From Symsagittifera roscoffensis (taxonomy: Eukaryota; Xenacoelomorpha; Acoela; Convolutidae): a stretch of 64,000 nt of DNA. Below the pieces are notes generated by a model. That model saw only the letters and a program-made list of their open reading frames with translations. It was not told the DNA's origin and did not search any database. The stretch lies in the NCBI RefSeq assembly GCF_963678635.1, contig NC_087064.1, forward strand, positions 49,273,346 to 49,337,345, read 5' to 3'. The position numbers and the translations under genes are program-made. Positions 1 through 12,300 of the stretch are shown here, in pieces (the stretch's first letter is position 1; each line of letters starts with the position of its first letter).

Positions 1-3000
1 TTTGAGATACTTTTGACCATATACTGTGCTTTGATATATTTTTGACAATCTATTGCGCTTTGAGATACTTTTGAGAATCTATTGCTTTGACATACTTTTG
101 ACAATATATTGTGCTTTGAGATACTTTTGACAATCTATTGCTTAAGATACTTTTGACAATTTTTTGTGCTTTGAGATTCTTCTGACAATTTATTTCTTTG
201 AGGCAATTTTGACCATCTACTGTGCTTTGAGATACTTTTGACAGTCAATAACTTGGAGATTTTTTTGACAATCTGATGTGTTTTGAGATACTTTTGACAA
301 TCTATTGTGGTCTGAGATACTTTTGACAATCTATTGCTTTGAGATACGTCTGACAATATAGTGTGCTTTGAGATACTTTTGACCATATACTGTGCTTTGA
401 TATATTTTTGACAATCTATTGCGCTTTGAGATACTTTTGACAATCTATTGTGCTTCGAGATACTTTTGACAATCTATTGCTTTGACATACTTTTGACAAT
501 CTATTGTGCTTTGAGATACTTTTGACAATCTATTTTTTGAGATATTTTTAATAATCTATTATGCTTTGAGATACTTTTGACAACCCTTTGCTTTGAGAAA
601 CTTTCGACAATCTATTGTGCTTTGAGATACTTTTGATAATCTATTGTGCTTTGAGAGACTTTTGACAATCTATTGCTTTGAGATACTTTTGACAACCATT
701 TGTGCTTTGGGGTACCTTCGACAGTCTATTGCTTTTAGATACTTTTGACAATCTGTTGTGCAGTGAGTTACTTTTAAAAATCTATTGATTTGATAAACTT
801 TTGACAATTTTTTGCTTTGAGATACTTTTGACAATCTACTGTGCTTTGAGAAATTTTTGACTAATTATCGTGCTTTGAGATACTATTAACAACCTATTTT
901 GCTTTGAGATAGTTTTGACAATCTATTGCTTTGAGATTCTTCTGACAATTCATTGTGCTTTGAGATACTTTTGAGAATCTTTTGTGCTTCGAGATAGCTT
1001 TGACAACCTTTTACTTTTAGACACTTTTGAAAATGTTTTGTGCTTTGAGATAGTTTTGAAAATTTTTTGCTTTGAGATACATTTGACAATATAGTGTGCT
1101 TTGAGATACTTTTGTCAATCTTTTACTTTGAGATAATTTTGACAACCTTTTATGCTTGGAGATACTTTTTACAATCTATTGCTCTGGAAGACTTTTGACA
1201 ATATATTGTGCTTTGAGATACTTTTGACAATCTATTGCTTAAGATACTTTTGACAATTTTTTGTGCTTTGAGATTCTTCTGACAATTTATTGCTTTGAGG
1301 CAATTTTGACCATCTACTGTGCTTTGAGATACTTTTGACAGTCAATAACTTGGAGATTTTTTTGACAATCTGATGTGTTTTGAGATACTTTTGACAATCT
1401 ATTGTGGTGTGAGATACTTTTGACAATCTATTGCTTTGAGATACGTCTGACAATATAGTGTGCTTTGAGATACTTTTGACCATATACTGTGCTTTGATAT
1501 ATTTTTGACAATCTATTGCGCTTTGAGATACTTTTGACAATCTATTGTGCTTCGAGATACTTTTGACAATCTATTGCTTTGACATACTTTTGACAATCTA
1601 TTGTGCTTTGAGATACTTTTGACAATCTATTTTTTGAGATACTTTTAATAATCTATTATGCTTTGAGATACTTTTGACCATATACTGTGCTTTGATATAA
1701 TTTTGACAATCTATTGCGCTTTGAGATACTTTTGACAATCTATTGTGCTTCGAGATACTTTTGACAATCTATTGCTTTGACATACTTTAGACAATCTATT
1801 GTGCTTCGAGATACTTTTGACAATCTATTGCTTTGACTTACTTTTGACAATATATTGTGCTTTGAGAAACTTTTGACAATCTATTGCTTAAGATACTTTT
1901 GACAATTTTTTGTGCTTTGAGATTCTTCTGACAATTTATTGCTTTGAGGCAATTTTGACCATCTACTGTGCTTTGAGATACTTTTGACAGTCAATAACTT
2001 GGAGATTTTTTTGACAATCTGATGTGTTTTGAGATACTTTTGACAATCTATTGTGGTCTGAGATACTTTTGACAATCTATTGCTGTGAGATACGTCTGAC
2101 AATATAGTGTGCTTTGAGATACTTTTGACCATATACTGTGCTTTGATATATTTTTGACAATCTATTGTGCTGTGAGATACTTTTGACAATCTATTGTGCT
2201 TCGAGATACTTTTGACAATCTATTGCTTTGACATACTTTTGACAATCTATTTTGCTTTGAGATACTTTTGACAATCTATTTTTTGAGATACTTTTAATAA
2301 TCTATTATGCTTTGAGATACTTTTGACAACCTATTGCTTTGAGAAACTTTCGACAATCTATTGTGCTTTGAGATACTTTTGATAATCTATTGTGCTTTGA
2401 GAGACTTTTGACAATCTATTGCTTTGAGATACTTTTGACAACCATTTGTGCTTTGGGGTACCTTCGACAGTCTATTGCTTTTAGATACTTTTGACAATCT
2501 ATTGTGCAGTGAGTTACTTTTAAAAATCTATTGATTTGATAAACTTTTGACAATTTTTTGCTTTGAGATACTTTTGACAATCTACTGTGCTTTGAGAAAT
2601 TTTTGACTATTTATTGTGCTTTGAGATACTATTAACAACCTATTTTGCTTTGAGATAGTTTTGACAATCTATTGCTTTGAGATTCTTCTGACAATTCATT
2701 GTGCTTTGAGATACTTTTGAAAATCTTTTGTGCTTCGAGATAGCTTTGACAACTTTTTACTTTTAGACACTTTTGAAAATGTTTTGTGCTTTGAGATAGT
2801 TTTGAAAATTTTTTGCTTTGAGATACATTTGACAATATAGTGTGCTTTGAGATACTTTTGTCAATCTTTTTCTTTGAGATAATTTTGACAACCTTTTATG
2901 CTTGGAGATACTTTTTACAATCTATTGCTCTGGAAGACTTTTGACAATATATTGTGCTTTGAGATACTTTTGACAATCTATTGCTTAAGATACTTTTGAC

Positions 3001-4460
3001 AATTTTTTGTGCTTTGAGATTCTTCTGACAATTTATTGCATTGAGGCAATTTTGACCATCTACTGTGCTTTGAGATACTTTTGACAGTCAATAACTTTGA
3101 GATATTTTTGACAATCTAATGTGTTTTGAGATACTTTTGACAATCTATTGTGGTTTGAGATACTTTTGACAATCTATTGCTTTGAGATACGTCTGACAAT
3201 ATAGTGTGCTTTGAGATTTTTTAAACAATCGATTTGCTTTGAGATACTTTGGACAACCTCTTGTGCTTTGAGGTTTTTTTCACAATCTATTGTGCTTTGA
3301 GATACTTTTGACAATCAATTGCCTTGAGTTACTTTTGACAATCTATTGCTTTGAAATACTTTTAACAATATTTTGTGCTTTGAGATACTTTTGACAACCT
3401 TTTGGTTTGAGTTAATTCTGACAATCTATTGTGCTTTGAGATACTTTTGACAGTCTATTGCTTTGGTGTATTTTTGACAACCGATTTGCTTTGAGATACT
3501 TTGGACAATCTATTGTGCTTTGAAAATTTTTTCAAAATCTATTGTGCTTTGAGATACTTTTGACAATCAATTGCCTTGAGTTAATTTTAACACTCCTTGC
3601 TTTGAAATACTTTTAACAATATTTTGTGCTTTGAGATACTTTTGACAACCTTTTGATTTGAGTTACCCTTGACAATCTATTGCTTTGAAAAATTTTCAAC
3701 AAAACATTGTGCTTTGAGATACTTTTGACAGTCTATTGCTTTGGTGTATTTTTGACAATCTGTTGCTTTGAGATAATTTTGACAATCTAATGTGTTTTGA
3801 GATACTTTTGACAATTTATTGCTTTGGTTTACTTTTGACAATCTATTGCTTTGAGATACTTTTGACAATCTATTGTGCTCTGAGATACTCTTGACAATCT
3901 TTTGCTTTGAGGAATATTAGACAATCTATTGTGCTTTGAGATAGTTTTGACAATCTATTGCTTTGAGATACTTTTGACAATCTATTGTGCTTTGAGATAT
4001 TTTTGACAATCTGTTGCTTTGAGATACTTTTGACAATCTATTGTGCTCTGAGATACTCTTGACAATCTTTTGCTTTGAGGAATATTAGACAATCTATTGT
4101 GCTTTGAGATAGTTTTGACAATCTATTGCTTTGAGATACTTTTGACAATCTATTGTGCTCTGAGATACTCTTGACAATCTTTTGCTTTGAGGAATATTAG
4201 ACAATCTATTGTGCTTTGAGATAGTTTTGACAATCTATTGCTTTGAGATACTTTTGACAATCTATTGTGCTCTGAGATACTCTTGACAATCTTTTGCTTT
4301 GAGGAATATTAGACAATCTATTGTGCTTTGAGATAGTTTTGACAATCTATTGCTTTGAGATACTTTTGACAATCTATTGTGCTTTGAGATACTTTTGACA
4401 ATCTATTGCTTTGAGATATTTTTTACAATCTGTTGTTTTGAGATTCTTTTGACAATCTTA
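1..4460. repeat. Minisatellite array, 27/29-bp alternating units
   Basis: The whole stretch is tandem copies of a unit with the core TTTGAGATACTTTTGACAAT. A 29-bp form (starting TTGTGC) and a 27-bp form (starting TTGC) tend to alternate, giving a 56-bp dimer. Larger blocks are duplicated: diagnostic variants recur 1746 bp apart (135 and 1881; 886 and 2632) and also 1097 and 649 bp apart. Near the end a 112-bp block (two dimers) repeats at 4045, 4157 and 4269. Long open frames on the minus strand exist only because the unit lacks stops there; they are not genes. Unit divergence falls toward the right end, where the most recent amplification seems to have happened. Confidence 0.97.
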
Positions 4461-5312
4461 ATTAGAAATACTTTTTAATACTAAAATTGATTTTTCTTTG
4501 GGTAATTTTGTCATACAATCGCAATAAAAAGAGTGTCATACAATCTTGTCTTAAAATCGCAACAAAAAAATTGAACCATAACAAACTCAAATGATTCGTG
4601 AAATGCTATATCGTGTAAAGAATTCCTCAAATATTGCGTTTTACTGCCCGTATCTAGTAAATTTTCTGAAACAGATCTGAAACAATCTTTTTCAGACCTG
4701 AATTTCAGATCTGAAGTAGGTTGTGAAATGTTTAAAAAACGCTTGGATACTTTAAGGATTGGTTATTTCAGCTCTAACTTCAGATCTGATTTTTAATTAT
4801 TCTTGGTTGATTCAGATTTAAAAAATCAACGATTCTGATACAATTTTTGCCGTTTTTTTTATTTGATAGCTTCTGCTAGCTACTAGCAGGTACTCAGCAA
4901 AGTCTCAAGTTGGAGACTGCCAAATTTTGTTTCCCCAAGCATGAGATAAACATTCGACACGCATAAGTAGCGCATGAAAATCAAAACTTTGACAGGTGTT
5001 CTAATAGTTTTTGAAAACTCCATTTTTTGCTCGAAATGCATAAATTATAATTAAACAAAGGATTTCTCAGAACTGATTTGAGATTTGAAATTTTATTTTT
5101 CAAGGTTATTTCAGATCTGAAATTTTCTATTTCGGATCCAAATTTCAGATTTGAAATATGTAAATTCTTATCAAGATCTAAAATAAAGAATTTCAGATCT
5201 GAGAATCAGCTTATGTAAGAAATAAAGAATTTCAGATCTTGCACAGAAAATACTCTGGGTACGGGCAGCATAATTAACAGTTCGCCTTTTCAAGTCTCAC
5301 TCCATTTCTCAG
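4461..5312. other. AT-rich probable intron with scattered TTTCAGATCTGAAA motifs
   Basis: No coding exon is visible. Copies and half-copies of the palindrome TTTCAGATCTGAAA occur around 4670-4800 and 5090-5240. The right edge is a good 3' splice site (pyrimidine-rich, ending tttctcag at 5312) for the exon that follows, so this is most simply intron sequence of the SEC14-like gene. Confidence 0.5.
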
Positions 5313-5471
5313 TTCAATTTGATAACTTATCAGGCTGGCACAGAGGAATCGGTGGAAATTGAGGTGAAGGGAGACAGCATGTATCTCTCCTGGGAGTTCT
5401 ATACAGTCAAGAATCGCATCACATTCTCCGTCTTCTACCAGCCAAACAAAGACCCCTCCACCCAACGACAG
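5313..5471 (+). CDS. SEC14-like protein, GOLD-domain exon (penultimate coding exon)
   Basis: This is a 53-codon exon open in one phase between a good acceptor (tttctcag|TTC) and a donor (CAG|GTTTGC). Its peptide includes EESVEIEVKG, YLSWEFYTVK and ITFSVFYQP. That pattern of an 'E-V' strand, a 'W-x-F' strand and an 'I-x-F-x-V' strand is the first half of a GOLD beta-sandwich. GOLD domains close SEC14-like lipid-transfer proteins after the CRAL-TRIO domain, and also occur at the C-terminus of FYCO1 and in TMED/p24 proteins. The second half on the next exon resembles the SEC14L2 type most. No CRAL-TRIO exon is in the window, so the gene must start to the left, beyond or before the minisatellite. 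The gene family is an assignment by eye. Confidence 0.72.
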
Positions 5472-5860
5472 GTTTGCTTATGCTCTTTCAGAAGTGTAGA
5501 GGTCCTGTCCCAACACGAAACTGAAAATAGTTAAGGCCTCTTAATTTAAACCGCAATTGTACCATAATGTAAAACTTAATCAAAATGTTTCCCAAGTTTT
5601 CAACATAAATATTCTATTAGTTTATAAATGAAATTTAGTGTGAACGTAGAATTATGATGGAACTCGATGCACTCAGAAACGTTTTAAAAAATTGTTCGCT
5701 GCTTGACGCACAATCAAAACACAAGAGACCATTAGATCTCATTGCCAAATAAACAGAATTTTTAAGTTCTCAAATCCAATTAGCCAACGTAAATTTCGGA
5801 CAGGGCGAGTTTTTAGAGCATTAACATACATTCAAACCCTTACCAGTATTATTGTCATAG
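5472..5860 (+). other. Intron between the two GOLD exons
   Basis: A 389-bp AT-rich intron, GT at 5472 and AG at 5859-5860, phase 0 on both sides. Nothing else is seen in it. Confidence 0.7.
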
Positions 5861-6037
5861 ACTGTGATCTCGCCCTACAAGCCAGAGTGCTGTTTGTGTC
5901 CGGAGACAGGGTCCCTGGACTGCCAGACCCCTGGAACTGGAATATACACTCTGGTTTTTGGAAACATGACTAGCAAGCTGAAGAGCAAAACTGTGGTGTA
6001 CTCAGTACAGGTGTTGGAAAAGGCACATGACAGCTGA
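5861..6037 (+). CDS. SEC14-like protein, last coding exon (GOLD domain end)
   Basis: Fifty-eight codons and a TGA stop, in phase with the previous exon. The peptide contains PETGSLDCQTPG, GIYTLVFGN and KTVVYSVQVLEK. These match the end of a GOLD domain: a 'P-E-D-G-S/T-L-x-C' turn, then 'G-I-Y-x-L-x-F-x-N', then a K-K/T-V-x-Y strand. The first of these is characteristic of SEC14L2-type proteins, favouring that family over FYCO1 or TMED. The protein ends 11 residues after the last strand, so this is the natural C-terminus. A possible polyadenylation signal AATAAA lies at 6344-6349. No frameshift or stop breaks the exon, and codon use is less AT-rich than the flanks, so the gene looks functional. 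Confidence 0.75.
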   Translation, partial: TVISPYKPECCLCPETGSLDCQTPGTGIYTLVFGNMTSKLKSKTVVYSVQVLEKAHDS

Positions 6038-8070
6038 ATCTGAAAAATTACCAAATTGTGAATATTATACTAATATTGTGGCAATTAATTTAAACTTCAG
6101 AGAAAAAAAAACAAATTTTTGCGTGCTTTGGCCAGATGAGAGTTTGAATTGAAATGAGTTTTATACTTAGAACCAGAATGCTTGCATCTGAGCGAAGCCT
6201 TGAATGTTATGACTGTCCTGAAACGTCGATGAAAAAGTTTTTAGTTAGAAAATTGTTCAAAAAGGTGAGCAAAAAATACATAACAACTTTCTCTGAAATT
6301 TTATAAAATAATCCCCGGCGAAGTCGGTTCAAAATTATATCATAATAAATAGTTTTTATTAGTCGCGTACTAATAAGGGCAAACTGCCTGTTTTATTGTT
6401 CCGACCATTGAAAGTATGTAAGAAATGTGTATACAGGTGGGTTTTATTTTTTTTATTTTTTTTTGTTTTCCACGCAAAATTAGGTACCACAAATAATCAT
6501 CGGACCGGGTTGAGTGATATATCATATTAGAGTCTTTACAGTCGTGATTCGAACGACTTTAAAAGTTTGCGAAAAAAAAACTCTCAGTGAAAAGAAAAAC
6601 CGGTCGGAAGTTTTCAATTTTTTGTCTAAATTCAAGCGAGTAAAACGAGCGAGCACGCTTTTATATGCTTAATCTAAGCCGTTTATAATAGTTTATATAG
6701 GCTTAATTTTTGTTTCACTCGAGTAAAATGACTTTTGGAGATTCCTATTGCCATATTAGGAATCAAAAACTTCATATATTGAAAAATTTTTGAAAAAAAA
6801 AGAAACTTAATTTTTGATATTGATTTTTCTATTTATTCTTTTGGTTTTTATGGTATTTTTTTTTCAAAAACTGTTGTCCTGTTTGCTTATATTATTTTAC
6901 TGACAAACATACCTAAATTATATCTTGATGTCAGATCCTTTTATCAATTCACGCAGGAAAAAATTTAACAAACTCAAAAAAATCTACAAACACTTTTGTA
7001 GAATTTTGAAAACTATGGTGGGATTTTTCTATGCTACTTGTAGACTAATCGGCTAATTTTGTTTCGTTTTGGATCAATTATTTTTGGCATTTATGTTTTA
7101 AAGGATGGAATTCAGTTCAAGATTATTTTTCCAAATTGAATTATAGAAGTCACAGTAGTCCCGAATTCAGCAACCCAAAACTCAAGAAAGTTTGGCCGCA
7201 GGTGGAGCTTGGTTTCAATTTGATTTTGGCTTGTCTGTATTTTTCAGATTGTTTTGAAAATGCCTTCTAAAACTCGGAATTTTTTTGAAATAAATAAACC
7301 AACCCGCGATCGAACACTTCGTCACTCTAATCGAAACTCAGATCAAACAAATAAATTAAGTATTGAACATCGCAAAAAACACGCGCGAATTATCAAAAAC
7401 GTTAACACAATTGAAAATATATATATTTTAAATTTAACGCAAAGAAAAATTAAACGTTTCAGAATTTATGAAAACAACGCATTATTCATAAAATTTGTCA
7501 GTTAGCTTATTACATGTCAATTATCAATTGTTTTCAACAAAAAAAAAACTTCCAATCAGCTTCTAATATTATACAGCTTCTTGAAATGTCACCAAAACAC
7601 CAAAATTTACTAGTTCAATTAAAGTTTTTAATTAATTAATTTTTCAAAATTGGCCGGAAATCTGTTAGGCTTAAAATCTTTTTGGCTAGTTGTCTTGGAT
7701 CCGGCACAAATCTCACTCATAGATTGGGTTGGAAAATTCAACATCGAATGTTTTGAGTCTCACCTAAAATTAATACAAAACGTGATTTTTTTATACGGCT
7801 AGAAGCTCTAATTTTTGAAGTTCCAGTTTTTGCAAATGATGGTCTGTTGTTATGACAGACAGTCTTTTATCTTATCATATAAGAACTAAAAAATCACTGA
7901 AAACTTTGTCATCACGCAATACGCAATAGTCTTATTGTCCCGATTTTTGAACAAAGTAAGAGATATAATATAAGTAAAAAAGGGAGTGGTGTTTTTAATT
8001 CAGACCAGCTCTCAAAGTATTACAATCGGTGGATCGGTCGATGGAAGGGGTGCACTCACCAAAAGACTAT
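6038..8070. other. AT-rich noncoding stretch
   Basis: Probable 3' UTR of the SEC14-like gene followed by AT-rich DNA with poly-A and poly-T runs. Around 6176-6235 there is a degenerate copy of the dispersed hairpin repeat best seen at 39772-39835. An open frame at 7254-7505 is very rich in Asn, Lys and Arg, matches nothing I know and lacks an ATG start; I do not call it a gene. Confidence 0.6.
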
Positions 8071-9006
8071 CCCGGGATGACCGAAACTTCTTATCATACA
8101 GTTCCCATATATGAGAAACTTCTTGTCATACAATTCCATACAATGCCATACGTACAGAACATTGTATGAAATCTCTATGATAAACATTTTTCCATAATTG
8201 AAAATTGTATGATAGGTGTTTTTCCATTAACCAAAAACTTTGATTTTATTTTTCTAAATTTAGTTTCTGAAAATTTTTTCGGTTGTGCTTGCAACCGAAC
8301 ACAAGTGACAAAGACCTTGGTTACTCAAAGGACCAAAGGTTGGACGTTCTTGCATTTACAATGCATAGAAAACGACCTGGTTTTAGCTGTCTTTCGCAAT
8401 TGATATAACAAAAGTAACAAACTTTTAATTTTTGGCAAAAATTTTTAATGGTGATTTTTTTAAATTTTTGAATTTTCAAATTATCAGACATTGATCAAGG
8501 CATATATAAACACCCATTCAAAAAAAAACAGGAATATTCAGCGTTTTTGAAGAAAAAAAATTAAGTCTAAAGAAAATAAAAGCCAATATTATCGTAACCA
8601 GGACTACGTTATGCACACAAAAAATTAAATTTTGCATGCAAAAATTTTTTTTGAAAAATGTTAGTTTGCGTACGAAATTTGATTTGCGGTTGAAAAAAAA
8701 ACAAAAAATTTTTGGGCTAAATTTTCAAAATTACTTGAAAAATTTTTGTTTCGCCATCAAAAAAACGCCAGTCATACAATTTCCATATATGGGAATTGTA
8801 TGATAAGCATTTTTTTCAAAAAACGAAAACCTCGGTTTTTTTTACCAGACTGTTTTATTAGAATCAAACAGCCACATAAATAAGTTTATATCTTTTTTCA
8901 ACCATTTTTAGAAATTGTATGAAAATTGTATGACAAGCATTTTTCCATACACTTGATGTATGGAATTGTATGATAAGCATTTTCGGTGTATGGAGGTCAA
9001 CCCGGG
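8071..9006. mobile_element. Inverted-repeat element with TCATACAATTCCATA subrepeats
   Basis: The ends are inverted: CCCGGGATGACC at the left, and the complement of CCCGGGTTGACC at the right. Just inside both ends lie many copies of ATCATACAATTCCATA/AAGCATTTTTCC in opposite orientation, and at 8771-8801 a palindrome of these sequences with 16-bp arms. No transposase frame is seen, so this is a non-autonomous or foldback-type element. A 2-bp AT could be the target duplication. The 10-mer AAAAGACTAT also occurs immediately left (8061-8070) and again at 9041-9050, so the true right boundary may be at 9040. Confidence 0.6.
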
Positions 9007-9395
9007 ATCTTAGCTTAACAATTGCTGCAAAACGCGCATTAAAAGACTATTATGACTAAAAGAGCGCTGTGATAATTTGATGCTGAAAATTTAACGGGTA
9101 TTATTTAAGCGTGGTGAAATATCCCGAGCCACAATATCGTTCTTTCCCCCCCCCCACCCACACACATATGGAACCAAATTTTGAAATTCCCCCCAACCAC
9201 ACACATATGGAACCAAATTTTGAAAAACTATTTTATTATTGTCATGCTGCAATGAAATTTGACACGATGAACAAACCAATTATTGTGAACAGATATTTTT
9301 TTAATACTTTAGATCGTGGCGTCACGCATTCAGCTGAAATTACACGTTAAGCAATTTTAAAAAATGAAAAATTTGAAATGTGAGTGGAAAGTGCA
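9007..9395. repeat. Short tandem duplication (CACACATATGGAACCAAATTTT)
   Basis: Two copies of a roughly 33-bp sequence containing CACACATATGGAACC occur at about 9150-9225, preceded by a poly-C tract. The two overlapping open frames here are by-products of the duplication. Nothing else is seen. Confidence 0.6.
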
Positions 9396-12300
9396 AGACA
9401 GTCCCAAATTCAATAAAGACAGTCTAATTGGTCTTATTAATTCACTACACGATTCTTGGAACGTTGCCCTTATACAAGCAGTCTTGTTATAAATTATTTG
9501 CTTCAGTGTGAGAAATTGGGTCTGGAAGAGACAAATATTACAACTTCATGTTTCTACTTCTAGTTTCGGAGTGGAATTCGATTTTCAGATTTCCTGGGAA
9601 AATTAAAATTTTATTCAATAATCCATCTCTAATTAAGCTAAATTTATCAAAAAAGTACCGATCAAAAGTTGTTCTGGAAATTCAAAGAGCTGCATGGGCT
9701 AATTTTTTCTTTAAAAATTGCAAGTTGAAAGTTTATTCCTTCTTTGAGTTCATCACTCTTTTTCAACTGTCTTATTTAGAAATCTTTGAAAAATTAGATG
9801 GTCTACAGGCAGGTGTAATTTTTGACAAAGTTATATGTAGTTTCAAAGAGTGCTGCTATAACTGATTTTGAGATTCAAAATTTTCTACAACTTGCTCGCT
9901 TTTTGAGATGCACCGAAGATCTTGCAAGTTAACCTCCCTTGGTCGACTAGGGTAGGCCATAGTTCTTTCCAGTAACCCGGGTCGAGGTCAGCAACTAAAA
10001 AAGCCGGAGCGACTCAAACATGGCAATTACAAACCGGCGCAACTTTTTATTGAGAATTCCAGACCAGCGCGACCAAAACTTGGCTATTAAATACCGGTGC
10101 GACTAAAAAAACCACCGCGACCGGCGCGACTCAAAAAAATTGTCGGAATCTGTGCGACGTAAGGTAATGGCGCGGCCGGCGAGACTGAACACTTTCAATT
10201 TTTTTAAAGTTTTTTCTTAAGTCGCGCCGTCAGTCTTAAGTCTTTCTTTTATCGCGCCGCATAAATCTTTTCTTAAGTCACACCGCTTTAGTCTTTTCTA
10301 AAGTCGCGCCGCTTCAGTTTTTCTTAACTCGCGGCGTCAGTTTTTTCTTAGGTCGCGCTAATTAGTCTTTTTATACGTCGAGTCGCTTTAAAAAAGTTTT
10401 AAAAGGCGCGACTTAAGATAAGACCGACAGCGCGACTTAAGAAAAGATCTAAGCAAGCGGCGTGGCATAAGAGAAGACTTAAGCGGCGAGACTTAAGAAA
10501 AAACTTAAGCGGCGCGACTTAGGCAAAGACCGCCGGCGCGTCTTATGAAAAGACAGTCCCAAATTCAATAAAGACAGTCTAATTGGTCCTAATAATTTTC
10601 TACATGATTATTGGAACGTTGCCCTTATACGAGCAGTTTTGTTATAAATTATTTGCTTCAGTGTGAAAAATTGGGTCTGGAAAAGACAAATATTACAATT
10701 TCTTATTTCTACTTCTAGTTTCGGAGTAGAATTCGATTTTCAGATTTCCTAGGAAAATTGAAATTTTATTTAATAATCCATCTCTAATTAAGCTAGTTTT
10801 ATCAAAAAAGTACCGATCAAAAGTTGTGCTGGAAATTCAAAGAGCTGCATGGGCTAACTTTTTCTTTAAAAATCGCAAGTTGAAAGTTTATTCCTTCTTT
10901 GAGTTCATCACTCTTTTTCAACTGTCTTATTTAGAAATGTTTAAAAAATTAGATGGTCTACAGGCTGGTGTAATTTTTGACAAAGTTATATGTAGTTTCA
11001 AAGATTGCTGCTATAACTGATTTTGAGATTCAAAATTTTCTACAACTTGCTCGCTTTTTGAGATGCACCGAAGATCTTGCAAGTTAACCTCCCTTGGTCG
11101 ACTAGGGTAAGCCATAGTTCTTTCCAGTAACCCGGGTCGAGGTCAGCAACTGAAAAAAGCCGGAGCGACTCAAACATGGCAATTCCAAACCGGCGCAACT
11201 TTTTATTGAGAATTCCAGACCAGCGCGACCAAAACTTGGTTATTAAATACCGGTGCGACTAAAAAAACCACCGCGACCGGCGCGAATCAAAAAAAATGTC
11301 GGAATCTGTGCGAGGTAAGGTAATGGCGCGGCCGGCGAGACTGAAAACTTTCAATTTTTTTAAAGTTTTTTCTTAAGTCGCGCCGTCAGTCTTAAGTCTT
11401 TATTTTATCGCGCCGCATAAATCTTTTCTTAAGTCACACCGCTTTAGTCTTTTCTAAAGTCGCGCCGCTTCAGTTTTTATTAACTCGCGGCGTCAGTTTT
11501 TTCTTAGGTCGCGCTAATTAGTCTTTTTATACGTCGAGTCGCTTTAAAAAAGTTTTAAATGGCGCGACTTAAGATAAGACCACAGCGGGACTTAAGAAAA
11601 GACCTAAGCAAGCGGCGCGACATAAGAGAAGACTTAAGCGGCGAGACTTAAGAAAAAACTTAAGCGGCGCGACTTAGGCGAAGACCGCCGGCGCGTCTTA
11701 TGAAAAGACAGTCCCAAATTCAATAAAGACAGTCTAATTGGTCCTAATAGTTCTCTACATGATTATTGGAACGTTGCCCTTATACGAGCAGTCTTGTTAT
11801 AAATTATTTGCTTCAGTGTGAAAAATTGGGTCTGGAAAAGACAAATATTACAATTTCTTATTTTTACTTCTAGTTTCGGAGTAGAATTCGATTTTCAGAT
11901 TTCCTAGGAAAATTCAAATTTTATTTAATAATCCATCTCTAAACAAGCTAGTTTTATCAAAAAGTACCGATCAAAAATTGTTCTGGAAATTCAAAGAGCT
12001 GCATGGGCTAACTTTTTCTTTAAAAATTGCAAGTTGAAAGTTTATTCCTTCTTTGAGTTCATCACTCTTTTTCAACTGTCCTATTTAGAAGTCTTTGAAT
12101 AATTAGATGGTCTACAAGCAGGTGTAATTTTTGACAAAGTTATATGAGTTTCAAAGAGTGCTGCTATAACTGATTTTGAGATTCAAAATTTTCTACAACT
12201 TGCTCGCTTTTTGAGATGCACCGAAGATCTTGCAAGATAACCTCCCTTGGTCGACTAGGGTAAGCCATAGTTCTTTCCAGTAACCCGGGTCGAGATCCGC

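Noticed and set aside
135-3868. Repeated minus-strand open frames of 63-102 codons (MSKVSQS-type)
   Set aside because: They are the minisatellite read on the strand where the unit lacks stop codons; copies coincide with repeat blocks and have no other coding feature.
1-4460. CRISPR-like array
   Set aside because: Units are contiguous without unique spacers, 27-29 bp alternating, in a eukaryotic context; it is a minisatellite.
5280-5465. Minus-strand open frame opposite the first GOLD exon
   Set aside because: Shadow of the plus-strand exon, which has good splice sites and domain matches.
9548-11020. Conserved 64-105-codon frame in the 1155-bp tandem units
   Set aside because: Conservation follows from recent duplication; units 3 and 4 carry stops and a deletion, and changes between units 1 and 2 alter amino acids freely.
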